Source: Marsupella aquatica
Lineage: Eukaryota; Marchantiophyta
NCBI GenBank assembly: GCA_973895155.1
Contig: OZ316893.1
Coordinates: 7,254,001-7,318,000 of the forward strand
Direction of reading: 5' to 3'
Length of the DNA: 64,000 nt
The translations under genes and the position numbers were made by a program. This document shows positions 47,335 through 58,649 of this stretch, piece by piece. How positions within the stretch are numbered: position 1 is the stretch's first letter; each line of letters opens with the position of its first letter. The notes under the pieces are model-generated. The model was given only the letters and a program-made list of their open reading frames with translations. It was not told the origin of the DNA and searched no databases.

Positions 47335-48267
47335 CAACGGAGTAGGAATAGATTAGGATTAGGACTGGCTTAGTCAGGCTCTTGGGACAGGCACCTGCCT
47401 TAGGTACAGCAGCGCTGCCATGCTGTCCAGCCTGCGTAGATTAGGATCTTCTAATAAGACATAGCCGTTTTCCGGCCTGACTGTCAGCTTAGTTAGGACC
47501 TTAGTCAGTGAATCTTCGGCAAGAGGACACCCCGTCCATCGGCCCTTAGTATTTAGTGCACCCCTCGGTAGAGGCAAGGGGGGGTTTTTAGTTTCAAAGT
47601 TGGACGTCCGCGATATGTGCGGGGAGTCCTGACCTCTAGGAATGAAAGAGGACCAAGGGGGGGGTAGGACTAAGCTCGCCGGGCGAGTGCGGAGCCGGGT
47701 TCCATTGTAGTGTGCACCCTCGGCCTTGAACCTGTTCATTCCGGGGCTGTCGGGTCAACTAAGTGTACGCATATGTTCCCTTTGTAGTAAAATCCTTTCC
47801 CATCATTTTCCTTCGTGTAAATCGAGATTGTATGCATATGCACGTGTATGTGTGTGGGTTTCTCGTATATGGGTGGCAGCGCCAGGCCGAACACACTACC
47901 CGAGACGTGCACAGGGTGCAGCCTGCGGGTAAGTGGTTGCGAGCACGGGTTGAGGACCTGTATCATCGAATCCAGATCGAAGGCGGACAGCACGAAGGCT
48001 TAGAAGCCCTTAAGCCGGGGTCGATCCTGCTATCGACTAAGGTACATTCCGGCGGCGGAACACAAACCATACCTAGGAGGTGTCCGTATTTAGCAGTATG
48101 CACACTTAGCGCTAGTTTACGAGAATAAGGTGCATTACGTGCTTCCCTTCCTGCCCGAACCCTCAGATTTACGAGGGATGTGCCCGTCTAAGCTGAAGTC
48201 TGAGTTAAGGCCGAAGCCGACGACGTGACCAAAAGACAATGTTATGAACCCTCCCAAGACGTGAATC

Positions 48268-48276
48268 AAGGGGGAG
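48268..48276 (+). other. Copia polypurine tract
   Basis: The sequence CAAGGGGGAG lies immediately before the TG start of the 3' LTR, the expected plus-strand priming site of a Copia element. Confidence 0.75.
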
Positions 48277-48278
48277 TT

Positions 48279-48964
48279 TGTAGAGGTTAACTCAATCTTG
48301 GGTTAAACTATGGTCAGTATATTAACTATGGTTTACTCTAACCCTAGTTGAAGAGATTGGTCCTTATCTCTTCAACTTGTATGTGGTGGAAAAACACACA
48401 AGAGAGTTCTCAAGAGAGAACATAGGGATATAGGGGGTATTTACAAACGACAAAAAATAGCAAACAGTAACAGGAAATAGAAACTGATAACAGGAAAATG
48501 AGTGGTAATTTTTTTTGAAATTTTTTTGAAATTTTTTTGAAATTTTTTTGAAATTTTTTGGGGGAATTTTTTTTTTTGCTAGCGCCCGACGCTGGTAATG
48601 CTAGCTCCCAAAGCTAGCCAAAAAATGTTGTAATTTAATTTTTTTTGGGAAAATGTGACTTTTTAGAAAATATTTTGACATGGTTATTTTTCCTGGTAAC
48701 AGTAACTTTTTGCTGGTAACAGGAAATTTTTTACTGGTACCAGTAAACCTGTTTCCTGTTTATTGTCACGCATGTCATACCCGGGATATAGCAAGGAGAT
48801 GAGAGCTCGAAGAGATGAGAGCTATGGTGATGCTTGAATAGACATATAACCGTTAATAAAGCTTTGTATTCCCGTGGACGTAGCCAACCTTGAGGCAAAC
48901 CACGTAACTATTGAGCACGTGTATGTTTGGAGTGTTTTTCCTGATCCAATTTCTCCCCACAACA
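48279..48964 (+). mobile_element. Copia 3' LTR (with MITE insertion)
   Basis: Starts TGTAGAGGTTAAC after the polypurine tract and ends about CCCCACAACA at 48964. Without the MITE and one 9-bp duplication it is about 330 bp. An AATAAAG-like signal near 48855 fits the polyadenylation region. The end is inferred from the TG...CA rule since no second LTR is in the window. Confidence 0.65.
48434..48782. mobile_element. 349-bp MITE with 9-bp target duplication (Mutator-like)
   Basis: GGGATATAG is repeated at 48425-48433 and 48783-48791, and the ends are short inverted GGGTAT / ATACCC. The interior has an imperfect (T)nGAAA run (about 48508-48555) and the 'ctggtaac' motif repeated several times. 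A 9-bp duplication is typical of Mutator-like elements; the very short inverted ends make the assignment tentative. A 121-bp fragment of the same sequence is at 2542-2662. Confidence 0.75.
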
Positions 48965-51900
48965 TTGAGGTAAAGTAAAGAACTGTTGATTAAGGCTAGG
49001 GTTTTTATGTGGATCAAACTGAGAATATTGGATTTGCCATAATTCATTCTCACTTGCCCATTTCATGTAAAGTGTTGTCAATGTGCAAATCTTGAATGAT
49101 CAAAATAGCACACAAAATTAAGTAATCAAATAATGTTACAATTCTTGAAAGTCAACACAACAATATAATTGCAAAAGGCTGAAATGGGTGTTGAGAGTAC
49201 ATGGGCAAGAGTTGGGCAAGAAATCTTTTTTTGTTCATGATACAAAACATAGAACAAAAGCATTCCAAGGACAAAATATGCATATGAAGTCAAATTGCTG
49301 GGCTCCCCATTGGAGAAAGAATTATGGCAAAAGCAAGGCTTATAGAGATGAGAGGACAAGTCAAGCTTGCGGGGTTAACTAAGTGTATATTTTGGGGTAC
49401 CATGTGCAATCCTAGCCTAATATAAATAGATCTATTTTATGAAAAAATATTTTCCATTTTCAATATTAATAACTTATTTTACTTTATAAAATATATATAT
49501 TAAAAAATATTTCAATAAACATGAGTTTATAATACCTTCTTTAATTTTCCTCCTATGATTTTTAAAAATTTAGTTAATTTGTACCAAAAATACATATTTT
49601 GGATTGCACCCGCTTCCTAAGATTTTTATAGTCAACCCCCCAATAAGTCAAGCCAGGAGTCAAGCAAGACACGTCTTGTGGAGAAAAATGTATGTTGAGA
49701 GCTTGAATGATCTTATTGGCCTCCATTAAAGATGAATTCTTTGAAAAAAAAGTAAAGAATGTTTGAGAATGTTTGAGGTTTAGGTGGACTAACAAAATTT
49801 GAGACCATTTTTCTACAAGAGGTAAATCAAATCAACAGAATTTTTAAAAATTGTAAAAATAGTTGCCTTCAATTTTGCATTTTATTTTATTTTGAAAAAA
49901 GATGTTGTTATTGTTGTGAAAGCTGTCAATGTTGTTTGGGAGAGCAAGAGATGTACGTGGGAGGGTTGGCGGGAGCCAGGGCAAGAAAAATGATGGCCCT
50001 TGGGCCTCATTCACAATTGGAGGACTCAAAAGGAGTGTCACACCTGAATTTGTTAAAAAATGATCGTTCTCAAGGAAAGTTCTTTGAGAATTGGGTTGAT
50101 GATTTAGTTATTTGATATGTTTGACATAGAAACCACATCATAGCCTTATAATATTAAGTGACCCATATGTTTTTTGAAAGCTCTAAGGTTTCCTGTTTCC
50201 TCTCGCAAGATATTTGTCAGGACTGGTCACACAAAAAGTCACAATACTTGATCTCCCAAAAGGACTGCAAGTTTTAATTTTTTTCTAGTAACAAGTTTTG
50301 AGGGTATGCATAGGGAGACACTACATGATGTCCTATCAAAATGGAACCAAAAAAGTCATTAGTTTGAATTAGCAGGAAAGAAATGAACAGGAATTTAGGG
50401 CTCAGTTAGGGCCATTTCCGCCGGGACAACTTCAAAATTTGTTTTTGAGATTTCTTTGCATTTCCAAGTACCCTATAACATGATTAAGAATGTGATGAAT
50501 CTATATGAAAATTTTGACTTTGTATGTAATCGCAAATACCAAATGGAAAGGATTCAGGAGTTCTCCCTAAAACTCCTTCCCATTCCTTTCTCATACTCAA
50601 AGTTAGGACTATCGAAAGATCTGATCCGTTCATTTCAAATGTTTGTTTAATCGGGATGGTGTGGATGCAAGGTTCTTTGAATCCTTTATAGTTCTAACAG
50701 TAACTCTACTATCCATGTCGTTTTCCACTACGGGGCCAGTGCTTCCCGCTTAGAGTTCCCTGCCAGCATTATCGGGATTCAAAGGGATTCAATCTTTATT
50801 CTCGCTCTGTGTTATCCTCTGTGCGCTAGCATTAGCTGGTTTTACAAGGAGTTGATTCACATTTCAATGGAGAAGGTCCTTGAAATAATGGACTAATTTC
50901 AATGTTGCCCGTTCAACGCTGCAAGTGAGGGGACAATGGCAGAACAAAATGGCCTGGTTGGAAGTTGAACAAAACTGAGAGAGGGACTATCTCGGCGTAG
51001 AAGCGAAGCGTCAATGGCAAAACTAAGGTGTGCGTGCTGGTCAATGGTGGAGAACTATGTACAGAGAGCTCTCATAGGACATTGAGGTGTTTTGGGAGAG
51101 GATCGAATTGAGGCAACGGGAATGACCGTAGGGCAGGCCACAATGCAGAGCCGCTAACCTCTCAAGGTAGGCTATACCTAACTGGACTCACCATTCGTAT
51201 TTATTTACTTCAACTGAAATTGCTCGAAAGTCATGGGAATTTTTGCTTGTATTATGTTTGCTTCAAGAATCTATACAAAAGTGGGCATTCTCCGGAGAGC
51301 ATTCACGGATCAGAACTGTTGTAATGGTGTCCCTATGAGTTGCATGAAAATAAGTCACAAGCTTTGTCTTAAATTGGACTTGCGTCCGAAGTTGTCCTTA
51401 TCACTATATTCATTAAAACTGAAATTATAAAGGATATAGGGAAATTTGGCGATTTAAAAACATAGTTTTAGGCATGAAAATTGTAAATTTGGAAGATGAA
51501 AAATGAAAATTCAAGCATCATTAAATGTAAATTTGGGGACAAAAAATGAAATTTTGGGAAAGTAAAATATTAAATTGGATGATATTAAAAAATATTTGGG
51601 TGATAAAAGTGTTCATTTGGTTGGAAAATAGATAGAATCTAGTAATAACATATAAGCTTGGATAGCATCTATATTCAAAACATTTAGCTTGAGTAAGATA
51701 TCTAACTAAGCACCAATACAATGGAATGACTATAGTGTCTAGACAAAGTTAACTAGGATGATATCCAACCTACTAGAAGGAATGAAATGGCATCATTTTC
51801 TAGAATTAAAATATACTAAGACAAATAAAATAATAATTATAAGAAAGTCCATTCAATAGCTTTGAGAGATCATAGAGTATTAATTTGATTGTCTTGTTCT

Positions 51901-51990
51901 CTCACTTTAGACAAACGCATGGAAATCAACTCGACCCTCTTAATCACAAGTCATTTGAGTGGAGACTTGTAACCTACGAGTTCTATCAAT
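48965..51990. other. AT-rich intergenic stretch, nothing recognised
   Basis: About 3 kb with no open frame beyond chance length, no tandem repeat and no recognised element ends. AT-rich runs lie near 49430-49570 and 51410-51600. It separates the Copia 3' LTR from the transposase gene and may contain that gene's 3' flank. Confidence 0.5.
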
Positions 51991-54900
51991 CTACTCATCA
52001 ATTATACCTTCCATGTAAATTTTGAGAGTTTTCAAAACATTATTAGGAATTGTCAAACCTCTATCCATAATATTTTGTTCTTTAGCACCTGACTTAAACC
52101 CATACATTGCAGAATTTGCAAACTGCCAACTTTGAGTAACATTGTCAAACCCAGGATCCAGCTCCCAAGTCTTAGTGGTTTGAAAGCAACGTTCATATCG
52201 AACATCATCCTTTGCATCATGCTTACCATGTTTAGGCCTCCACCATTGTACTTGGAACATAGGAGCATTCCTAAGAGGAATGCTCTCAACAGACGTTGAA
52301 GAAGACCCTTCAATATGTTGCAAATCTGTTGAGGGAACCTCATGGTTTGGATCCACACCACCCAAAGCTCGAACCAACCAGAAACGCCCTTTGCCATTTT
52401 CCTGTTCCCATTCATCCTCTGGACGTAAAAATACAAAGTGACCTTCTTGAATATCTTGTAGAGGAATCCAACGTGCAGGTTCTCGCTCTTGTCGTGCACC
52501 AACAAAGGGTGCAGCTTGATCTTCCATCTCTTCCATGTACTCATTTTGAAGGTCCATCATCTCTGGATTTTGAGAAGGTTCACTTGACGGCTGATATGTC
52601 CCCAAAATCATCTTGTAACCTGTGCCATGGTTAGTCTTTGGCCAAAAATCAGTTGTCAATGGCAAATGTCTTTCCCCCTCCCCTTCTATTGTAAGTTCCT
52701 CGGACAGTGCTTGCACAAAATTCTCCCAATATTTGACCAGAGGAATTAAATCTCTCTTTATATGCTGCAGAGGTCTCATCCTTACAACTTTTCTTCAAGA
52801 AATCAATATAGCGATTAAGGAATGGGATGATTTCTCCAGCCTTCTTTTGTACATCCCCAGATATAGGTTTTGCAAATGGTTGGCCTTCCGGTAAAATGAG
52901 CGCATTTGTGATGGGATCAGTTCTCCAAATGGACCTCCCCATTGCCGGAAGCCAAGGTTGCTTGACATGTGCTTTATATTGATACACTGGCACATTATCC
53001 CTCATGGAGAAAAGAAATGCCACTGGTTTTGAGTGACCTTCTATCTCTTTCACCTGGAAAGTTTTCAAATACTCCTTGTAAGATGCAACCTCTTGAATCA
53101 ATCGTGGTACAGGATGAATGCTTTCACACTCCCAAACCTCAGCCATCAACCCCAAGAGGGTAGCAACCTCTTTGTATCTACCCTGTTTGGATACTTGAGA
53201 AAATAATGCATCCATGTCTTCATGGGTGTGGCCAACCATGAGGAATGACATTTGCACAGTTTCAAACACCCCCTGCTAACAAGCTCAGTGCAAAATGCCA
53301 TCACATATTGATTTTTGTTATCTTTCCCTGAATTGTCCATCTGCAACGTTAGGTGCCTTGGTAAGGGCTTGAAAGAGCCCCTAGTAGTCTCAGGATCATC
53401 CTTAGAACCAACATCCACTGTGCTTGACTTTTTAGTCTCCTGACCATCTTCAATGCCTTGAAATCGAACAATTGAAACATTTTTGGGTTCCAAGTAACCT
53501 ACCAGAAATGCTTCAAAGTCTAGAAGGGACTGAAATATTGGCCTAGTTGCATTCCAATTCAATCCCTCAAGAAGGTCTCCAGTTTTGTCTCCTGTGTAAT
53601 CTTCCAAATCTCGGAGGCATTTGGCCAAAGATGTCACAGTAAAGTCTGCATCTCCAGGCCAAAGTCCAGTCAAACTGAAATGTGCATACACTCCAGGATC
53701 TCTTCCATGGGTTAACATCCCAGTAAGAGCAATAGGCAAAGGCTGACCACTACCAGAGAGGGATTTTGGAGTGGGGACCAACCTGGGGATCCAAGTCTTG
53801 GCTTGATCCATCTTATCGTGAATAATGCAAAGATAGTTTTGAGGATCCTTCTTTGCAAGAACATATCTTCTTGACATTTGTTCACGAAGATGTCACGCTC
53901 TTTTCTCTTCAATCTCTACACGCTCTTTTTTTCTCTTCTCCCGCATCAATTGATCTTTGAACTCAGTGCAAAATGTGCACTTGGCAAATGCACTTCCCTT
54001 GTGAAAGTCAAAATTATCAAATGAGTTTTTCCAGATGTTGTACATAGTAACTTCAGTAACCTTAGCAAACCCATCTAATTCCATCTTGGTAAACACCTCT
54101 TGGAAAATCTCCTTCTTAGTAAAACAAGATGGGAGCCGATATTCAATAGTGTCAGTGCCGTTGGACCCACCATAGGGAAGATGTGGCATTGGTTCCCCAT
54201 TTTGGATTAAAATGGACTCCAACAAGGCGCGAGCGTGCAAAGTGCTTGATCGTGTCTTCCGTTGTCCCTGATTTCCATGGAAACCAATTGTGCAACCAGC
54301 TTCGTATTGATTTTTGTAGTCATAGTACTTTGTTGTACTGAACCCATGCATTTTAATAAATGCATCTTTACAAACCACACGTCCCTTTAGAACAAAAAAT
54401 CCCTTTCTCTTGACTTGCTCCTCTCTACACCCAAAGAGACTAAAGATGTGACTTGTTTTGTTGTCACTTGACATTCCATGGTATTCCCTCCTCATTACCT
54501 CTAAGTCCTCCTTGGGCATGTTCAAGCAACACTTCAGCTTGCAACAACCTTCTCTTTGGATGGAATCAATGGACTCCTCGTTAATTTTCAAAAGTGCCCT
54601 CGACTCCAAATGCCTTTTCTTCCTCTCCTCAAGATCAACTTTTGTCCTCCTAATGAAATTGTATGGTCTTTTTGTAGGTTTACCATCACCATCCGAATCC
54701 GGATCGCTGTTAGTTCGACCCGACTCCATCCACTTCTCTGAAACTTCCTCAAGGATATCCCCAAGAAACCTTTGAGACGAAATCAATAGAAGGGATTTGA
54801 TTTCCCACCTCACCAAGCCAGGGGTACCAACACGGATATTTGGAAATAATCCGGGTTCATTGATATTCACAACAGCAACACCAACATGATCTGCACCAAG

Positions 54901-55713
54901 AAGTTCATCGTCAACGGCACCTGTTTCAAATGGGACCGTGATAACACCTGTTGCAACCTTTCGACAATGAGAAGCGTCATACAAATCAACTTCCTCCGCC
55001 ATCCAGTTGGAACGTAGTGTAAAATCTTTTAATGGAAGATCATTGAAAATATTTGAACTACCAAACACGCCAAAATCTCGTAGAGTGCCCTTTCTAGAAA
55101 CATGCACAACATCCCAGATAACCCAGGTATGCAAGGCCTCTTCTATTGTATCAGCTCCAGGGTGCGAGTATGGCAATTTTTGATTTCCCTTAACAATATC
55201 AGATATTCTTATACTGATGCGACCAACCCCGATCAGTGTTTAGGGTTTAGGGAGTGTTTCAGTATGACAAATATCCATCGGATTTGTCTTGAAAACGACT
55301 CCATTTGCAACCAACTGATCAAAAATGAACATCTGAACTTCATCTCCTTCCTTGAACACGTCCTCTTCAACCCTTGCATCAATTTGGGATTTATCATTTC
55401 CAGCATCTCCAGCCAAAGAGAAATCATCGACATTGATTCTTCGGCGCTGAGTTGATGACCTCAAGTATGCCAATGCACAATCCCAAATCACGCAGGAGTC
55501 AATTGCCTCAGCCAATGTAGAAAATTTGGGCGAAGGAAATGGAAGTTGACGCGATCCATCAAAACACTTTTTGATCAATACCCCAATTCGATTGTCCCCC
55601 AGACAAATGTTCTGTATAGTATCCTGGGGGTCAACCTTTTGAACTATCCCAATTGCCGTTTCAAATCCATCGATCACCAATGACACTTCATCCCCTCGTG
55701 TAAAATTGATCAT
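51991..55713 (-). pseudogene. DUF7869-type transposase-like gene
   Basis: Minus-strand ATG at 55713. The N-terminus has repeated units of a 'GDEV...G.V...D......LG...IGV' type (about 55700-55540, 55370-55250 and 55240-54830), resembling the DUF8039 domain of plant transposon proteins. A lysine-rich helical middle follows. Next come 'YLCIIHDKMDQAKTWIPRL' and 'LQMDNSGKDNKNQYVMAFCTELVSRG', then 'VQMSFLMVGHTHEDMDALFS', the signature blocks of DUF7869, an RNase H-like transposase/integrase-type domain. A C-terminal 'GHFVFLRPEDEW...FWLVRAL...FQVQWWRPK' domain looks SH3- or BAH-like. Breaks: frameshift at a TTTAGGG repeat (about 55240), TGA 53893-53895, frameshift in a G run near 53270, frameshift near 52720. 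About 1,200 residues originally. Confidence 0.8.
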
Positions 55714-55840
55714 GATAGCGGACTATCTGTATTCAAATAAAGTTAGAAATTGTTAAGTTCCCCATGTTACAATCATGTTTCAAAATCTGGACTCTCCTCC
55801 AAAAAATATTGTAAAATCACTCAAAACCCTAAATACATTC

Positions 55841-56170
55841 AAGTCAGGTCGGAATTATTTCGACCCTCCTCCAACATTATGTCTTGAAATGATTGAATTG
55901 ACTAAACATTTACAAGTCGGGTCGGAATTATTTCGACCCTCCTCCAACAATATGTCTTGAAATGATTGAATTGACTAAACATTTACAAGTTGGGTCGGAA
56001 TTATTTTGACCCTCCTCCAACAATATGTCTTAAAATGATTGAATTGACTAAACATTTACAAGTCGGGTCGGAATTATTTCGACCCTCCTCCAACAATATG
56101 TCTTAAAATGATTTAATTGACTAAACATTGATAAGTTGGGTCGGAATTATTTCGACCCTACTCCAACTAT
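55841..56170. repeat. 73-bp tandem repeat, about 4.5 units
   Basis: Units begin at 55841, 55914, 55987, 56060 and 56133, exactly 73 bp apart. Each contains the near-palindrome GGTCGGAATTATTTCGACC followed by 'ctcctccaacaatatgtctt'. An inverted relative of the palindrome lies near 56262-56288. The array is immediately upstream of the transposase gene's start. Confidence 0.9.
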
Positions 56171-57331
56171 TAAGTTGAAATTATGTCAAAACTATTTGTG
56201 AAACTATCTTGCTTATGCTTTTATATACCAGTTTAAAATGCTAGTTAAGATGACATAGTCAGGTCGGCACGAAATAATTCCGACCCACTTCTAGAAACTA
56301 TGTTAGTAATCACATAAAGGGGTACAGTAAGTTCTACACATGCTAGACTGTGGATAAAGGTCTAGAAATGAGTAAAATATATGATCTAGAACCTAATGTG
56401 TAAATCTTAATCTAGGTTTGGCTTGAAGGTATTGAATTAGATGTAGTTGAGCTAGTACTTCTAAGATAAATAAATAAAATTACTAACCTGCTCCGCAATA
56501 TATCTCTGGCCACCCTTGTACAAGCTAAATGGGTACCTTGGATGCCAGCATTGTAACTCTTAGCACCACAGTGCTCACCAGTGCCCTTACTAAACCTTGC
56601 ATTCAACCATGCGGACCTAAACAAGGCACTCGGACAGAGGAGAGTCAGTGATCGTACCAATCACTGTCTAAATGACAATGAACCAAAAAATGGATTGTGG
56701 GAGGTCTATACTCAGTTTGAGAGGCAAAAAGCCCACACATTACCTAGCACACGAGTGGACACCAACAGATCGGGCACGGGTGGATGAGGCATGCACCCAG
56801 CACACAAGTAGACATCGGATAGGGTGTCAGCCAATCACTCACGAGTGATAGGTGAGTTGCGAGCACACACCGCTGACAGCTCGGAAGTTTAAAATTGGTA
56901 GGTGAGTCGCGAGTGGTCGTGAGTGGTCACACCATCGGTGACTCACGATCACATGCACCGAGGAGGGTCTCCATCATTGGCATGCATTGATGCCTCCGTA
57001 CCCTCTCGGATCCTTGCCTCCTCGGACTCCTCGCTCGTAAGGGGTATAGGAAGGCAGGCCTTGCACTTGAGGCCTCATTTCCTTGCCTCCCTCTTGCCTC
57101 CTCTCTCGTCTCCTCACTCCTTGCCTCCCTCTTGCCTTGCTCTAGGGCTTTTGTTTTTGCCTCGCTCTTGGGATTTTTTTTCCGCCTCGCTCTAAGGCTT
57201 TTATTTCCGCCTTGCTCCCTTCCCTTTTGGGTCGCTCCCTCGATCATTGTTTGCCTGTTAGTGCCCTCTTGCAGCCTGTGGCATTCTCCATTGCTGCCAC
57301 GTGTCATCTTAAATCTCACTTGCCCCTTACA
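56171..57331. other. Intergenic region between divergent genes
   Basis: No open frame of note. About 56760-56950 is rich in short inverted and repeated 'actcacgagtg / ggtgagtcgcgagtgg' motifs, and 57000-57240 is a pyrimidine-rich run with many degenerate GCCTCGCTC motifs related to the hairpin family of the downstream introns. It presumably holds the upstream region of the plus-strand gene. Confidence 0.45.
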
Positions 57332-57500
57332 ATGTCTACTTCCTCCAGTTCTGAAGCTTCCACCACCTCCGCCAGTTCTCAAGAGTCATTGAACTTCAAT
57401 TATAACTCTCTGTATGAATATGACCCTGAAGACCCGGATGTCCAAAAATTGGTTAACAATGCGTTGGAGGCGTCAAGGAAAGCCCAGTTAACTTTTCCAC

Positions 57501-58221
57501 GTAAGGCACCACCTGCTTCAACTTCTTGCCTCGCCCTAAGGGCGAGGCAACTTTACTTTAATTTGGATTTCAAACTTCTTATTAGGAAAATTTCTATATT
57601 CCTTTGCAGTCGCCTCGCCCCAAGGTCGAGGCGACGTCTACTTCATTCTAGATTTCTTGTTGCTCCGAAGGCGTATTGGACCTTGTATCTTACATTAATA
57701 AAGGATCTTTAGCTATATTCTATTTTTTGCCTAGCTCTTGGGGCGAGGCGATGTCGTCTGCATTCCTCAAATGTTATCTGCATTCCTAAATGTTGTCTAC
57801 ATTCCTAGAAGTTGCCTCACCCTTGGGGCGAGGCGATGTCCTCTACATTCCTAAATGTTGTCTGCTTTCCCAGAAGTTGCCTCGCCCTTGGGGCGAGGCG
57901 ATGTCCTTTGCATTCCTAAATGTTGTCTGCTTTCCAGAAGTTGCCTCGCCCTTGGGGCGAGGCGATGTTGTCTGCATTCCTAAATGTTGTTTGCTTTCCT
58001 AGAAGTTGCCTCGCCCTTGGGGCGAGGCAATGTCGTCTGCATTCCTAAATAATGTTTGATTGCTTGGATGAGGTGGCAGGGCTAATTGCACTAGGAGCAA
58101 AGAAGATTTTGCAATCTTCTATTTGTCGCCTTGCCCCAAGGGCGAGGCACCTTGAAAGTTTTCCACATGTCAATGTTAAAAATATGATGCTGACCATTTT
58201 GTTTTCAATGTTTCTTACCAG
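57501..58221 (+). other. Intron 1 with hairpin repeats
   Basis: Donor CAC|GTAAGG and acceptor TTCTTACCAG|G flank 721 bp. Splicing joins C + GA to give an arginine codon and keeps a long frame on both sides. The intron is largely made of the GCCTCGCCC hairpin repeat. Confidence 0.7.
57528..58148. repeat. 21-bp hairpin repeat cluster 1 (arms GCCTCGCCC / GGGCGAGGC)
   Basis: Eight copies lie at about 57528, 57612, 57729, 57814, 57879, 57943, 58008 and 58128. The copy at 57528-57548 is a perfect inverted repeat around one central base. Copies from 57729 to 58028 are set in tandem units of about 65 bp with 'attcctaaatgttgtctgc' between them. All lie inside intron 1. Confidence 0.88.
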
Positions 58222-58649
58222 GAAAAAATCTTGAGAAGCCGAAGTTAAATATTGTGGATGAGGATATCAAGGACTTTGTTTTCCCTGACCAAGATACTCC
58301 AGGATTTAGATGGGCACTAGAAGTTGGGTGTCGGCGGAAGGCAGTCTCTTGATTTGTTTCAAGGGCCTCACAAGTCAATTGAATGACCGCAAGACAATTG
58401 TTACTCTAGGTCCAGTCGTCCTTGTGAACACGGACAACAACCGCAATGCAACGATTATTGTTGAGTCCAATGAGAAATCTCAGTGGATGAGACTTCTAGT
58501 GCCAATAAAACTCTACTCGACTTTATTGAATGTTGAGTGGATGGCTCGATTGGAGATAAGCATAGCTGATATGGGATTGTGATGCCTAGCCAGGAATCAC
58601 TCGGCCAGTTAAGTGGGTAAAGCAGGAATGCACCCTAGAAACACCTTAG

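Larger units (their letters stand above)
39013..48230 (+). mobile_element. E2: second E-type ORF-bearing LTR-like unit, carrying B
   Basis: Starts TGTGACGCCGCC and ends GACGACGTGACC, with AAAAG duplicated at 39008-39012 and 48231-48235. Without B (41413-45558) and the duplicated E segment, its own length is about 4.0 kb. It carries a TATA box and a long sense ORF. No retroelement internal region is present, consistent with a solo LTR. It is more complete than E1 at the 5' side. Confidence 0.82.
455..48964 (+). mobile_element. Ty1/copia LTR retrotransposon, decayed and split by three large insertions
   Basis: The pieces at 455-2030, 33006-34734, 38105-39012 and 48231-48964 form one Copia element when E1, H and E2 are removed. 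Gag, zinc knuckle, protease, GAG-pre-integrase, integrase, reverse transcriptase and RNase H follow in canonical Copia order, then a polypurine tract and a 3' LTR. The joins are supported by duplicated target sites: CCTCA (2026-2030 and 33006-33010), GTGA (34731-34734 and 38105-38108) and AAAAG (39008-39012 and 48231-48235). At the first two sites, dropping one copy restores the reading frame exactly. The 5' LTR is not visible. Stops and frameshifts throughout make it non-functional. Confidence 0.9.

Noticed and set aside
2031-48230. A, D and E units as DNA transposons because their ends are weakly inverted
   Set aside because: Inverted similarity is short and imperfect, as in normal LTR TG...CA tips; 5-bp duplications and the analogy with F, which has a primer site and gag-pol, favour LTRs. 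For A and E this is not proven.
48508-48560. (T)nGAAA run as a poly(A)/LINE tail
   Set aside because: It lies inside a TIR-bounded MITE with a 9-bp duplication and is not at an element end.
55841-56170. Possible CRISPR-like or satellite array
   Set aside because: 73-bp direct tandem units with no variable spacers; an ordinary minisatellite.
57212-57712. 166-codon ORF read through 57500
   Set aside because: Only 57332-57500 looks coding; beyond the GTAAGG donor the frame runs into the intronic hairpin repeats.
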